DNA of 64,000 nt from Dugong dugon. Its lineage: Eukaryota > Chordata > Mammalia > Sirenia > Dugongidae. The notes beneath the pieces are model-generated. The model was not told the origin of the DNA. It ran no database searches and was given only the letters and a program-made list of their open reading frames with translations. The stretch covers positions 61,508,828-61,572,827 of the forward strand of contig CM057482.1 of assembly GCA_030035585.1 (NCBI GenBank). Direction: 5' to 3'. Shown here piece by piece: positions 20,509-33,496 of the stretch. The position numbers and the translations under genes are program-made. How positions within the stretch are numbered: the first letter of the stretch is position 1; every line of letters starts with the position of its first letter.

Positions 20509-23500
20509 CTACCTTCATTCCTGGTAGGCAAACTTCCCTTTGAAAACCAGGGGATTCAAATACGTGCTAGGCCTGCACTCTCCAGCCTTCTCCCAAGCAG
20601 GGAACATTGGAGAAAGTAGCTTGTGCTGGGCGGACACTTTCTCCTAACAAAACTGAAAACTTAAGTAGATTCAGTTAAGCAGCTTGAAGGAGAACGCTGT
20701 CCTTTGCTTTCTCTTTCACATGGTGAATAGGGAACTTAAACCTACTGCTACCAAAATTTTTACTCAGGGGAACTACGGTTTTGCATCCCTCGCTTTCCAG
20801 AATGGGAGAAACGCGGTTTCTCTTCTCCTTTAGCGATACCGTGGTAAAGCCCTATTCTCATCTACGTAGCACAGAATGCCTCCCGGAATGCTAGAAAGCC
20901 TGAACGGCTTCAACTAGTTGAAAGGGAAAAAAGTCTTAGGCTTTATCCAGGTAGACAATGCACAGGCAACGTTCTTAGGCATGTAACACAGAGGGACTTT
21001 CAAACACAGAAAGTGAATCGTGCTCCGTTCCTCCCCAGACTGAGAGCAACAAGCTCTTGTTTTCCCTTTCAGGCAGGGAAGAAGCTACATGCTGGTGTTA
21101 AGCACACAAGCTTTAGTTAGCAAAACTGAACTTCTTCTGCTGTCCTCTAGCTGAAGGCAGATAATCTACCTGTTTGGCTTTGAAAGCCAGTAGTACCTTC
21201 TTTCCTGATAGGCAAAATTCCCTTTGAAAACCAGGGGATTCAAATACTTGCTAGGCCTGCACTCTCCAGCCTTTTCCCAAACAGGGAACATTGGAGATAG
21301 CAGCTTGTGCTGGCCGGACACTTTCTTCTAACAAAACTGAAAACTTAAGTAGATTCAGTTAAGCAGCTTGAGGGAAACGCTAAGTTTTGGTTTCTCTTTC
21401 ATGTTGTGAAAGGGGAACTTAAACCTATTGCTAACAAAGTTTTTACTCAGGAGAACTAGGGTTTTGCCTCCTTCGCGTTCCAGAACGGGAGAAACGCGGT
21501 TTCTCTTCTCCTTCGGCGATACCGTCCGTAAAGCCCTATTCTCAGCTACGCAGCAGAGAATGCCACCAGGAATGCTGGAAAGCCTGAACGGCTGCAACTA
21601 GTTGAAAGGGAAAAAAGTCTTAGGCTGTATCCAGGTAGACAAAGCACAGGCAACGTTCTTAGGCATGTAACACAGAGGGACTTTCAAACACAGAAAGTGA
21701 ATCGTGCTCCGTTCCTCCCCAGGCTGAGAGCAACAAGCTCATGCTTTCTCTTTCAGGCAGGGAAGAAGCTACATGCTGGTGTTAAGCACACAAGCTTTAG
21801 TTAGCAAAACTGAACCTCTTCTGCTGTCCTCTAGCTGAAGGCAGACAATCTACCTGTTTGGCTTTGAAAGCCAGTAGTACCTTCTTTCCTGATAGGCAAA
21901 ATTCCCTTTGAAAACCAGGGGATTCAAACACTTGCTAGGCCTGCACTCTCCAGCCTTCTCCCAAGCAGGGAACATTGGAGAAAGCAGCTTGTGCTGGCCG
22001 GACACTCTCTTCTAAGAAAACTGAAAACTTAAGTAGATTCAGTTAAGCAGCTTGAGGGAAACGCTAAGTTTTGGTTTCTCTTTCATCTTGTGAAAGGGGA
22101 ACTTAAACCTACTGCTAACAAATTTTCTACTCAGGAGAACTAGGGTTTTGCCTCCTTCGCGTTCCAGAACGGGAGAAACGCGGTTTCTCTTCTCCTTTGG
22201 CGATACCGTCTGTAAAGCGGTATTCTCAGCCGCGCAGCCCAGAATACCTCCCGGAATGCTAGAAAGCCTCACCGGCTTCAACTGCTTGAAAGGGAGAAAC
22301 GTCATACGCTTTATCAAAGTAGACAATGCACAGGATCTGTCTTAGGCATGTAACACAGAGGGACTTTCAAACACAGAAAGTGAATCGTGCCCCGTTCATC
22401 CCCAGACTGAGAGCAACAATCTCTTGCTTTCCCTTTCAGGCAGGGAAGAAGCTACATGCTGGTGTTAAGCACACAAGCTTTAGTTAGCAAAACTGAACCT
22501 CTTCTGCTGTCCTCTAGCTGAAGGCAGACAATCTACCTGTTTGGCTTTGAAAGCCAATACTACCTTCATTCCTGGTAGGCAAACTTCCCTTTGAAAACCA
22601 GGGGATTCAAATACGTGCTAGGCCTGCACTCTCCAGCCTTCTCCCAAGCAGGGAACATTGGAGATAGGAGCTTGTGCTGGGCGGACACTTTCTCCTAACA
22701 AAACTGAAAACTTAAGTAGATTCAGTTAAGCAGCTTAAAGGAGAACGCTGTCCTTTGCTTTCTCTTTCATATGGTGAATAGGGAACTTAAACCTACTGCT
22801 ACCAAAATTTTTACTCAGGGGAACTACGGTTTTGCATCCCTCGCTTTCCAGAATGGGAGAAACGCGGTTTCTCTTCTCCTTTAGCGATACCGTGGTAAAG
22901 CCCTATTCTCATCTACGCAGCACAGAATGCCTCCCGAAATGCTAGAAAGCCTGAACGGCTTCAACTAGTTGAAAGGGAAAAAAGTCTTAGGCTTTATCCA
23001 GGTAGACAATGCACAGGCAACGTTCTTAGGCATGTAACACAGAGGGACTTTCAAACACAGAAAGTGAATCGTGTTCCGTTCATCCCCAGACTGAGAGCAA
23101 CAAGCTCTTGTTTTCCCTTTCAGGCAGGGAAGAAGCTACATGCTGGTGTTAAGCACACAAGCTTTAGTCAGCAAAACCGAACCTCTTCTGCTATCCTCTA
23201 GCTGAAGGCAGACAATCTACCTGTTTGGCTTTGAAAGCCACTAGTACCTTCATTTGGGTAGGCAAAATTCCCCTTGAAAACCAGGGGATTCAAATACTTG
23301 CTAGGCCTGCACTCTCCAGCCTTCTCCCAAGCAGGGAACATTGGAGAAAGTAGCTTGTGCTGGGCGGACACTTTCTCCTAACAAAACTGAAAACTTAAGT
23401 AGATTCAGTTAAGCAGCTTGAAGGAGAACGCTGTCCTTTGCTTTCTCTTTCACATGGTGAATAGGGAACTTAAACCTACTGCTACCAAAATTTTTACTCA

Positions 23501-25293
23501 GGGGAACTACGGTTTTGCATCCCTCGCTTTCCAGAATGGGAGAAACGCGGTTTCTCTTCTCCTTTAGCGATACCGTGGTAAAGCCCTATTCTCATGTACG
23601 CAGCACAGAATGCCTCCCGAAATGCTAGAAAGCCTGAACGGCTTCAACTAGTTGAAAGGGAAAAGTGTCTTAGGCTTTATCCAGGTAGACAATGCACAGG
23701 CAACGTTCTTAGGCATGTAACACAGAGGGACTTTCAAACACAGAAAGTGAATCGTGCTCCGTTCCTCCCCAGACTGAGAGCAACAAGCTCTTGTTTTCCC
23801 TTTCAGGCAGGGAAGAAGCTACATGCTGGTGTTAAGCACACAAGCTTTAGTTAGCAAAACTGAACTTCTTCTGCTGTCCTCTAGCTGAAGGCAGATAATC
23901 TACCTGTTTGGCTTTGAAAGCCAGTAGTACCTTCTTTCCTGATAGGCAAAATTCCCTTTGAAAACCAGGGGATTCAAATACTTGCTAGGCCTGCACTCTC
24001 CAGCCTTTTCCCAAACAGGGAACATTGGAGATAGCAACTTGTGCTGGCCGGACACTTTCTTCTAACAAAACTGAAAACTTAAGTAGATTCAGTTAAGCAG
24101 CTTGAGGGAAACGCTAAGTTTTGGTTTCTCTTTCATGTTGTGAAAGGGGAACTTAAACCTATTGCTAACAAAGTTTTTACTCAGGAGAACTAGGGTTTTG
24201 CCTCCTTCGCGTTCCAGAACGGGAGAAACGCGGTTTCTCTTCTCCTTCGGCGATAACGTCCGTAAAGCCCTATTCTCAGCTACGCCGCACAGAATGCCAC
24301 CAGGAATGCTGGAAAGCCTGAACGGCTAAAACTAGTTGAAAGGGAAAAAAGTCTTAGGCTTTATCCATGTAGACAATGCACAGGCAACGTTCTTAGGCAT
24401 GTAACACAGAGGGACTTTCAAACACAGAAAGTGAATTGTGCTCCGTTCATCCCCAGGCTGAGAGCAACAAGCTCATGCTTTCTCTTTCAGGCAGGGAAGA
24501 AGCTACATGCTGGTGTTAAGCACACAAGCTTTAGTTAGCAAAACTGAACCTCTTCTGCTGTCCTCTAGCTGAAGGCAGACAATCTACCTGTTTGGCTTTG
24601 AAAGCCAGTAGTACCTTCTTTCCTGATAGGCAAAATTCCCTTTGAAAACCAGGGGATTCAAACACTTGCTAGGCCTGCACTCTCCAGCCTTCTCCCAAGC
24701 AGGGAACATTGGAGAAAGCAGCTTGTGCTGGCCGGACACTGTCTTCTAACAAAACTGAAAACTTAAGTAGATTCAGTTAAGCAGCTTGAGGGAAACGCTA
24801 AGTTTTGGTTTCTCTTTCATCTTGTGAAAGGGGAACTTAAACCTACTGCTAACAAATTTTCTACACAGGAGAACTAGGGTTTTGCCTCCTTCGCGTTCCA
24901 GAACGGGAGAAACGCGGTTTCTCTTCTCCTTTGGCGATACCGTCTGTAAAGCGGTATTCTCAGCCGCGCAGCCCAGAATACCTCCCGGAATGCTAGAAAG
25001 CCTCACCGGCTTCAACTGCTTGAAAGGGAGAAACGTCATACGCTTTATCAAAGTAGACAATGCACAGGATCTGTCTTAGGCATGTAACACAGAGGGACTT
25101 TCAAACACAGAAAGTGAATCGTGCCCCGTTCATCCCCAGACTGAGAGCAACAATCTCTTGCTTTCCCTTTCAGGCAGGGAAGAAGCTACATGCTGGTGTT
25201 AAGCACACAAGCTTTAGTTAGCAAAACTGAACCTCTTCTGCTGTCCTCTAGCTGAAGGCAGACAATCTACCTGTTTGGCTTTGAAAGCCAATA
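20509..25293 (+). repeat. 7-mer higher-order repeat, copy 1 (A-B-C-D-G-B'-C')
   Basis: Monomers at 20509 (A), 21193 (B), 21877 (C), 22560 (D), 23244 (G), 23927 (B') and 24611 (C'). The unit is 4785 bp, a 4-mer-like and a 3-mer-like part joined. The following seven monomers repeat the order. D here still has the full D signature (CTTAAAGGAG, CATATGG), so this lineage did not pass through the D/A hybrid to its left. Confidence 0.88.
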
Positions 25294-28200
25294 CTACCTT
25301 CATTCCTGGTAGGCAAACTTCCCTTTGAAAACCAGGGGATTCAAATACGTGCTAGGCCTGCACTCTCCAGCCTTCTCCCAAGCAGGGAACATTGGAGAAA
25401 GTAGCTTGTGCTGGGCGGACACTTTCTCCTAACAAAACTGAAAACTTAAGTAGATTCAGTTAAGCAGCTTGAAGGAGAACGCTGTCCTTTGCTTTCTCTT
25501 TCACATGGTGAATAGGGAACTTAAACCTACTGCTACCAAAATTTTTACTCAGGGGAACTACGGTTTTGCATCCCTCGCTTTCCAGAATGGGAGAAACGCG
25601 GTTTCTCTTCTCCTTTAGCGATACCGTGGTAAAGCCCTATTCTCATCTACGTAGCACAGAATGCCTCCCGGAATGCTAGAAAGCCTGAACGGCTTCAACT
25701 AGTTGAAAGGGAAAAAAGTCTTAGGCTTTATCCAGGTAGACAATGCACAGGCAACGTTCTTAGGCATGTAACACAGAGGGACTTTCAAACACAGAAAGTG
25801 AATCGTGCTCCGTTCCTCCCCAGACTGAGAGCAACAAGCTCTTGTTTTCCCTTTCAGGCAGGGAAGAAGCTACATGCTAGTGTTAAGCACACAAGCTTTA
25901 GTTAGCAAAACTGAACTTCTTCTGCTGTCCTCTAGCTGAAGGCAGATAATCTACCTGTTTGGCTTTGAAAGCCAGTAGTACCTTCTTTCCTGATAGGCAA
26001 AATTCCCTTTGAAAACCAGGGGATTCAAATACTTGCTAGGCCTGCACTCTCCAGCCTTTTCCCAAACAGGGAACATTGGAGATAGCAGCTTGTGCTGGCC
26101 GGACACTTTCTTCTAACAAAACTGAAAACTTAAGTAGATTCAGTTAAGCAGCTTGAGGGAAACGCTAAGTTTTGGTTTCTCTTTCATGTTGTGAAAGGGG
26201 AACTTAAACCTATTGCTAACAAAGTTTTTACTCAGGAGAACTAGGGTTTTGCCTCCTTCGCGTTCCAGAACGGGAGAAACGCGGTTTCTCTTCTCCTTCG
26301 GCGATACCGTCCGTAAAGCCCTATTCTCAGCTACGCAGCAGAGAATGCCACCAGGAATGCTGGAAAGCCTGAACGGCTGCAACTAGTTGAAAGGGAAAAA
26401 AGTCTTAGGCTGTATCCAGGTAGACAAAGCACAGGCAACGTTCTTAGGCATGTAACACAGAGGGACTTTCAAACACAGAAAGTGAATCGTGCTCCCTTCC
26501 TCCCCAGGCTGAGAGCAACAAGCTCATGCTTTCTCTTTCAGGCAGGGAAGAAGCTACATGCTGGTGTTAAGCACACAAGCTTTAGTTAGCAAAACTGAAC
26601 CTCTTCTGCTGTCCTCTAGCTGAAGGCAGACAATCTACCTGTTTGGCTTTGAAAGCCAGTAGTACCTTCTTTCCTGATAGGCAAAATTCCCTTTGAAAAC
26701 CAGGGGATTCAAACACTTGCTAGGCCTGCACTCTCCAGCCTTCTCCCAAGCAGGGAACATTGGAGAAAGCAGCTTGTGCTGGCCGGACACTCTCTTCTAA
26801 GAAAACTGAAAACTTAAGTAGATTCAGTTAAGCAGCTTGAGGGAAACGCTAAGTTTTGGTTTCTCTTTCATCTTGTGAAAGGGGAACTTAAACCTACTGC
26901 TAACAAATTTTCTACTCAGGAGAACTAGGGTTTTGCCTCCTTCGCGTTCCAGAACGGGAGAAACGCGGTTTCTCTTCTCCTTTGGCGATACCGTCTGTAA
27001 AGCGGTATTCTCAGCCGCGCAGCCCAGAATACCTCCCGGAATGCTAGAAAGCCTCACCGGCTTCAACTGCTTGAAAGGGAGAAACGTCATACGCTTTATC
27101 AAAGTAGACAATGCACAGGATCTGTCTTAGGCATGTAACACAGAGGGACTTTCAAACACAGAAAGTGAATCGTGCCCCGTTCATCCCCAGACTGAGAGCA
27201 ACAATCTCTTGCTTTCCCTTTCAGGCAGGGAAGAAGCTACATGCTGGTGTTAAGCACACAAGCTTTAGTTAGCAAAACTGAACCTCTTCTGCTGTCCTCT
27301 AGCTGAAGGCAGACAATCTACCTGTTTGGCTTTGAAAGCCAATACTACCTTCATTCCTGGTAGGCAAACTTCCCTTTGAAAACCAGGGGATTCAAATACG
27401 TGCTAGGCCTGCACTCTCCAGCCTTCTCCCAAGCAGGGAACATTGGAGATAGGAGCTTGTGCTGGGCGGACACTTTCTCCTAACAAAACTGAAAACTTAA
27501 GTAGATTCAGTTAAGCAGCTTAAAGGAGAACGCTGTCCTTTGCTTTCTCTTTCATATGGTGAATAGGGAACTTAAACCTACTGCTACCAAAATTTTTACT
27601 CAGGGGAACTACGGTTTTGCATCCCTCGCTTTCCAGAATGGGAGAAACGCGGTTTCTCTTCTCCTTTAGCGATACCGTGGTAAAGCCCTATTCTCATCTA
27701 CGCAGCACAGAATGCCTCCCGAAATGCTAGAAAGCCTGAACGGCTTCAACTAGTTGAAAGGGAAAAAAGTCTTAGGCTTTATCCATGTAGACAATGCACA
27801 GGCAACGTTCTTAGGCATGTAACACAGAGGGACTTTCAAACACAGAAAGTGAATCGTGCTCCGTTCATCCCCAGACTGAGAGCAACAAGCTCTTGTTTTC
27901 CCTTTCAGGCAGGGAAGAAGCTACATGCTGGTGTTAAGCACACAAGCTTTAGTCAGCAAAACCTAACCTCTTCTGCTATCCTCTAGCTGAAGGCAGACAA
28001 TCTACCTGTTTGGCTTTGAAAGCCACTAGTACCTTCATTTGGGTAGGCAAAATTCCCCTTGAAAACCAGGGGATTCAAATACTTGCTAGGCCTGCACTCT
28101 CCAGCCTTCTCCCAAGCAGGGAACATTGGAGAAAGTAGCTTGTGCTGGGCGGACACTTTCTCCTAACAAAACTGAAAACTTAAGTAGATTCAGTTAAGCA

Positions 28201-30078
28201 GCTTGAAGGAGAACGCTGTCCTTTGCTTTCTCTTTCACATGGTGAATAGGGAACTTAAACCTACTGCTACCAAAATTTTTACTCAGGGGAACTACGGTTT
28301 TGCATCCCTCGCTTTCCAGAATGGGAGAAACGCGGTTTCTCTTCTCCTTTAGCGATACCGTGGTAAAGCCCTATTCTCATGTACGCAGCACAGAATGCCT
28401 CCCGAAATGCTAGAAAGCCTGAACGGCTTCAACTAGTTGAAAGGGAAAAGTGTCTTAGGCTTTATCCAGGTAGACAATGCACAGGCAACGTTCTTAGGCA
28501 TGTAACACAGAGGGACTTTCAAACACAGAAAGTGAATCGTGCTCCGTTCCTCCCCAGACTGAGAGCAACAAGCTCTTGTTTTCCCTTTCAGGCAGGGAAG
28601 AAGCTACATGCTGGTGTTAAGCACACAAGCTTTAGTTAGCAAAACTGAACTTCTTCTGCTGTCCTCTAGCTGAAGGCAGATAATCTACCTGTTTGGCTTT
28701 GAAAGCCAGTAGTACCTTCTTTCCTGATAGGCAAAATTCCCTTTGAAAACCAGGGGATTCAAATACTTGCTAGGCCTGCACTCTCCAGCCTTTTCCCAAA
28801 CAGGGAACATTGGAGATAGCAGCTTGTGCTGGCCGGACACTTTCTTCTAACAAAACTGAAAACTTAAGTAGATTCAGTTAAGCAGCTTGAGGGAAACGCT
28901 AAGTTTTGGTTTCTCTTTCATGTTGTGAAAGGGGAACTTAAACCTATTGCTAACAAAGTTTTTACTCAGGAGAACTAGGGTTTTGCCTCCTTCGCGTTCC
29001 AGAACGGGAGAAACGCGGTTTCTCTTCTCCTTCGGCGATACCGTCCGTAAAGCCCTATTCTCAGCTACGCAGCACAGAATGCCACCAGGAATGCTGGAAA
29101 GCCTGAACGGCTACAACTAGTTGAAAGGGAAAAAAGTCTTAGGCTGTATCCAGGTAGACAAAGCACAGGCAACGTTCTTAGGCATGTAACACAGAGGGAC
29201 TTTCAAACACAGAAAGTGAATCGTGCTCCGTTCCTCCCCAGGCTGAGAGCAACAAGCTCATGCTTTCTCTTTCAGGCAGGGAAGAAGCTACATGCTGGTG
29301 TTAAGCACACAAGCTTTAGTTAGCAAAACTGAACCTCTTCTGCTGTCCTCTAGCTGAAGGCAGACAATCTACCTGTTTGGCTTTGAAAGCCAGTAGTACC
29401 TTCTTTCCTGATAGGCAAAATTCCCTTTGAAAACCAGGGGATTCAAACACTTGCTAGGCCTGCACTCTCCAGCCTTCTCCCAAGCAGGGAACATTGGAGA
29501 AAGCAGCTTGTGCTGGCCGGACACTCTCTTCTAAGAAAACTGAAAACTTAAGTAGATTCAGTTAAGCAGCTTGAGGGAAACGCTAAGTTTTGGTTTCTCT
29601 TTCATCTTGTGAAAGGGGAACTTAAACCTACTGCTAACAAATTTTCTACTCAGGAGAACTAGGGTTTTGCCTCCTTCGCGTTCCAGAACGGGAGAAACGC
29701 GGTTTCTCTTCTCCTTTGGCGATACCGTCTGTAAAGCGGTATTCTCAGCCGCGCAGCCCAGAATACCTCCCGGAATGCTAGAAAGCCTCACCGGCTTCAA
29801 CTGCTTGAAAGGGAGAAACGTCATACGCTTTATCAAAGTAGACAATGCACAGGATCTGTCTTAGGCATGTAACACAGAGGGACTTTCAAACACAGAAAGT
29901 GAATCGTGCCCCGTTCATCCCCAGACTGAGAGCAACAATCTCTTGCTTTCCCTTTCAGGCAGGGAAGAAGCTACATGCTGGTGTTAAGCACACAAGCTTT
30001 AGTTAGCAAAACTGAACCTCTTCTGCTGTCCTCTAGCTGAAGGCAGACAATCTACCTGTTTGGCTTTGAAAGCCAATA
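25294..30078 (+). repeat. 7-mer higher-order repeat, copy 2 (A-B-C-D-G-B-C)
   Basis: Monomers at 25294 (A), 25978 (B), 26662 (C), 27345 (D), 28029 (G), 28712 (B) and 29396 (C); 4785 bp. It differs from copy 1 mainly in having ordinary B and C rather than B' and C' in the last two slots, which implies a further exchange or conversion. D has private changes (ATCCATGTAG near 27784, AACCTAACC near 27962). It is the last intact D in the window. Confidence 0.87.
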
Positions 30079-32812
30079 CTACCTTCATTCCTGGTAGGCA
30101 AACTTCCCTTTGAAAACCAGGGGATTCAAATACGTGCTAGGCCTGCACTCTCCAGCCTTCTCCCAAGCAGGGAACATTGGAGAAAGTAGCTTGTGCTGGG
30201 CGGACACTTTCTCCTAACAAAACTGAAAACTTAAGTAGATTCAGTTAAGCAGCTTGAAGGAGAACGCTGTCCTTTGCTTTCTCTTTCACATGGTGAATAG
30301 GGAACTTAAACCTACTGCTACCAAAATTTTTACTCAGGGGAACTACGGTTTTGCATCCCTCGCTTTCCAGAATGGGAGAAACGCGGTTTCTCTTCTCCTT
30401 TAGCGATACCGTGGTAAAGCCCTATTCTCATCTACGTAGCACAGAATGCCTCCCGGAATGCTAGAAAGCCTGAACGGCTTCAACTAGTTGAAAGGGAAAA
30501 AAGTCTTAGGCTTTATCCAGGTAGACAATGCACAGGCAACGTTCTTAGGCATGTAACACAGAGGGACTTTCAAACACAGAAAGTGAATCGTGCTCCGTTC
30601 CTCCCCAGACTGAGAGCAACAAGCTCTTGTTTTCCCTTTCAGGCAGGGAAGAAGCTACATGCTGGTGTTAAGCACACAAGCTTTAGTTAGCAAAACTGAA
30701 CTTCTTCTGCTGTCCTCTAGCTGAAGGCAGATAATCTACCTGTTTGGCTTTGAAAGCCACTAGTACCTTCATTTGGGTAGGCAAAATTCCCCTTGAAAAC
30801 CAGGGGATTCAAATACTTGCTAGGCCTGCACTCTCCAGCCTTCTCCCAAGCAGGGAACATTGGAGAAAGTAGCTTGTGCTGGGCGGACACTTTCTCCTAA
30901 CAAAACTGAAAACTTAAGTAGATTCAGTTAAGCAGCTTGAAGGAGAACGCTGTCCTTTGCTTTCTCTTTCACATGGTGAATAGGGAACTTAAACCTACTG
31001 CTACCAAAATTTTTACTCAGGGGAACTACGGTTTTGCATCCCTCGCTTTCCAGAATGGGAGAAACGCGGTTTCTCTTCTCCTTTAGCGATACCGTGGTAA
31101 AGCCCTATTCTCATGTACGCAGCACAGAATGCCTCCCGAAATGCTAGAAAGCCTGAACGGCTTCAACTAGTTGAAAGGGAAAAGTGTCTTAGGCTTTATC
31201 CAGGTAGACAATGCACAGGCAACGTTCTTAGGCATGTAACACAGAGGGACTTTCAAACACAGAAAGTGAATCGTGCTCCGTTCCTCCCCAGACTGAGAGC
31301 AACAAGCTCTTGTTTTCCCTTTCAGGCAGGGAAGAAGCTACATGCTGGTGTTAAGCACACAAGCTTTAGTTAGCAAAACTGAACTTCTTCTGCTGTCCTC
31401 TAGCTGAAGGCAGATAATCTACCTGTTTGGCTTTGAAAGCCAGTAGTACCTTCTTTCCTGATAGGCAAAATTCCCTTTGAAAACCAGGGGATTCAAATAC
31501 TTGCTAGGCCTGCACTCTCCAGCCTTTTCCCAAACAGGGAACATTGGAGATAGCAACTTGTGCTGGCCGGACACTTTCTTCTAACAAAACTGAAAACTTA
31601 AGTAGATTCAGTTAAGCAGCTTGAGGGAAACGCTAAGTTTTGGTTTCTCTTTCATGTTGTGAAAGGGGAACTTAAACCTATTGCTAACAAAGTTTTTACT
31701 CAGGAGAACTAGGGTTTTGCCTCCTTCGCGTTCCAGAACGGGAGAAACGCGGTTTCTCTTCTCCTTCGGCGATAACGTCCGTAAAGCCCTATTCTCAGCT
31801 ACGCCGCACAGAATGCCACCAGGAATGCTGGAAAGCCTGAACGGCTAAAACTAGTTGAAAGGGAAAAAAGTCTTAGGCTTTATCCATGTAGACAATGCAC
31901 AGGCAACGTTCTTAGGCATGTAACACAGAGGGACTTTCAAACACAGAAAGTGAATTGTGCTCCGTTCATCCCCAGGCTGAGAGCAACAAGCTCATGCTTT
32001 CTCTTTCAGGCAGGGAAGAAGCTACATGCTGGTGTTAAGCACACAAGCTTTAGTTAGCAAAACTGAACCTCTTCTGCTGTCCTCTAGCTGAAGGCAGACA
32101 ATCTACCTGTTTGGCTTTGAAAGCCAGTAGTACCTTCTTTCCTGATAGGCAAAATTCCCTTTGAAAACCAGGAGATTCAAACACTTGCTAGGCCTGCACT
32201 CTCCAGCCTTCTCCCAAGCAGGGAACATTGGAGAAAGCAGCTTGTGCTGGCCGGACACTCTCTTCTAACAAAACTGAAAACTTAAGTAGATTCAGTTAAG
32301 CAGCTTGAGGGAAACGCTAAGTTTTGGTTTCTCTTTCATCTTGTGAAAGGGGAACTTAAACCTACTGCTAACAAATTTTCTACACAGGAGAACTAGGGTT
32401 TTGCCTCCTTCGCGTTCCAGAACGGGAGAAACGCGGTTTCTCTTCTCCTTTGGCGATACCGTCTGTAAAGCGGTATTCTCAGCCGCGCAGCCCAGAATAC
32501 CTCCCGGAATGCTAGAAAGCCTCACCGGCTTCAACTGCTTGAAAGGGAGAAACGTCATACGCTTTATCAAAGTAGACAATGCACAGGATCTGTCTTAGGC
32601 ATGTAACACAGAGGGACTTTCAAACACAGAAAGTGAATCGTGCCCCGTTCATCCCCAGACTGAGAGCAACAATCTCTTGCTTTCCCTTTCAGTCAGGGAA
32701 GAAGCTACATGCTGGTGTTAAGCACACAAGCTTTAGTTAGCAAAACTGAACCTCTTCTGCTGTCCTCTAGCTGAAGGCAGACAATCTACCTGTTTGGCTT
32801 TGAAAGCCAATA
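30079..32812 (+). repeat. 4-mer unit A-G-B'-C'
   Basis: Monomers at 30079 (A), 30763 (G), 31446 (B') and 32130 (C'); 2734 bp. A directly precedes G, where D stands in the left-hand 4-mers. The C' adds CAGTCAGGG at its end. It looks like the right-hand part of a 7-mer after loss of one trimer. Confidence 0.86.
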
Positions 32813-33496
32813 CTACCTTCATTCCTGGTAGGCAAACTTCCCTTTGAAAACCAGGGGATTCAAATACGTGCTAGGCCTGCACTCTCCAGCCTTCTCCCAA
32901 GCAGGGAACATTGGAGAAAGTAGCTTGTGCTGGGCGGACACTTTCTCCTAACAAAACTGAAAACTTAAGTAGATTCAGTTAAGCAGCTTGAAGGAGAACG
33001 CTGTCCTTTGCTTTCTCTTTCACATGGTGAATAGGGAACTTAAACCTACTGCTACCAAAATTTTTACTCAGGGGAACTACGGTTTTGCATCCCTCGCTTT
33101 CCAGAATGGGAGAAACGCGGTTTCTCTTCTCCTTTAGCGATACCGTGGTAAAGCCCTATTCTCATGTACGCAGCACAGAATGCCTCCCGAAATGCTAGAA
33201 AGCCTGAACGGCTTCAACTAGTTGAAAGGGAAAAGTGTCTTAGGCTTTATCCAGGTAGACAATGCACAGGCAACGTTCTTAGGCATGTAACACAGAGGGA
33301 CTTTCAAACACAGAAAGTGAATCGTGCTCCGTTCCTCCCCAGACTGAGAGCAACAAGCTCTTGTTTTCCCTTTCAGGCAGGGAAGAAGCTACATGCTGGT
33401 GTTAAGCACACAAGCTTTAGTTAGCAAAACTGAACTTCTTCTGCTGTCCTCTAGCTGAAGGCAGATAATCTACCTGTTTGGCTTTGAAAGCCACTA
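32813..33496 (+). repeat. Hybrid monomer A/G with breakpoint about 32869-33165
   Basis: The front is A (ACTACCTTCATTCC, CAAACTTCC, TACGTGC at about 32868). From CATGTACGCAGC (33163 on) all markers are G, including CCCGAAATGC and GGGAAAAGTGTC. A and G are identical in between, so the switch point cannot be placed more closely. Monomers of the same structure start at 42383, 44434, 45801 and 47852. The last of these and the one at 44434 also carry CTGTGCGG, so their A part is from a different A sub-lineage. Confidence 0.82.
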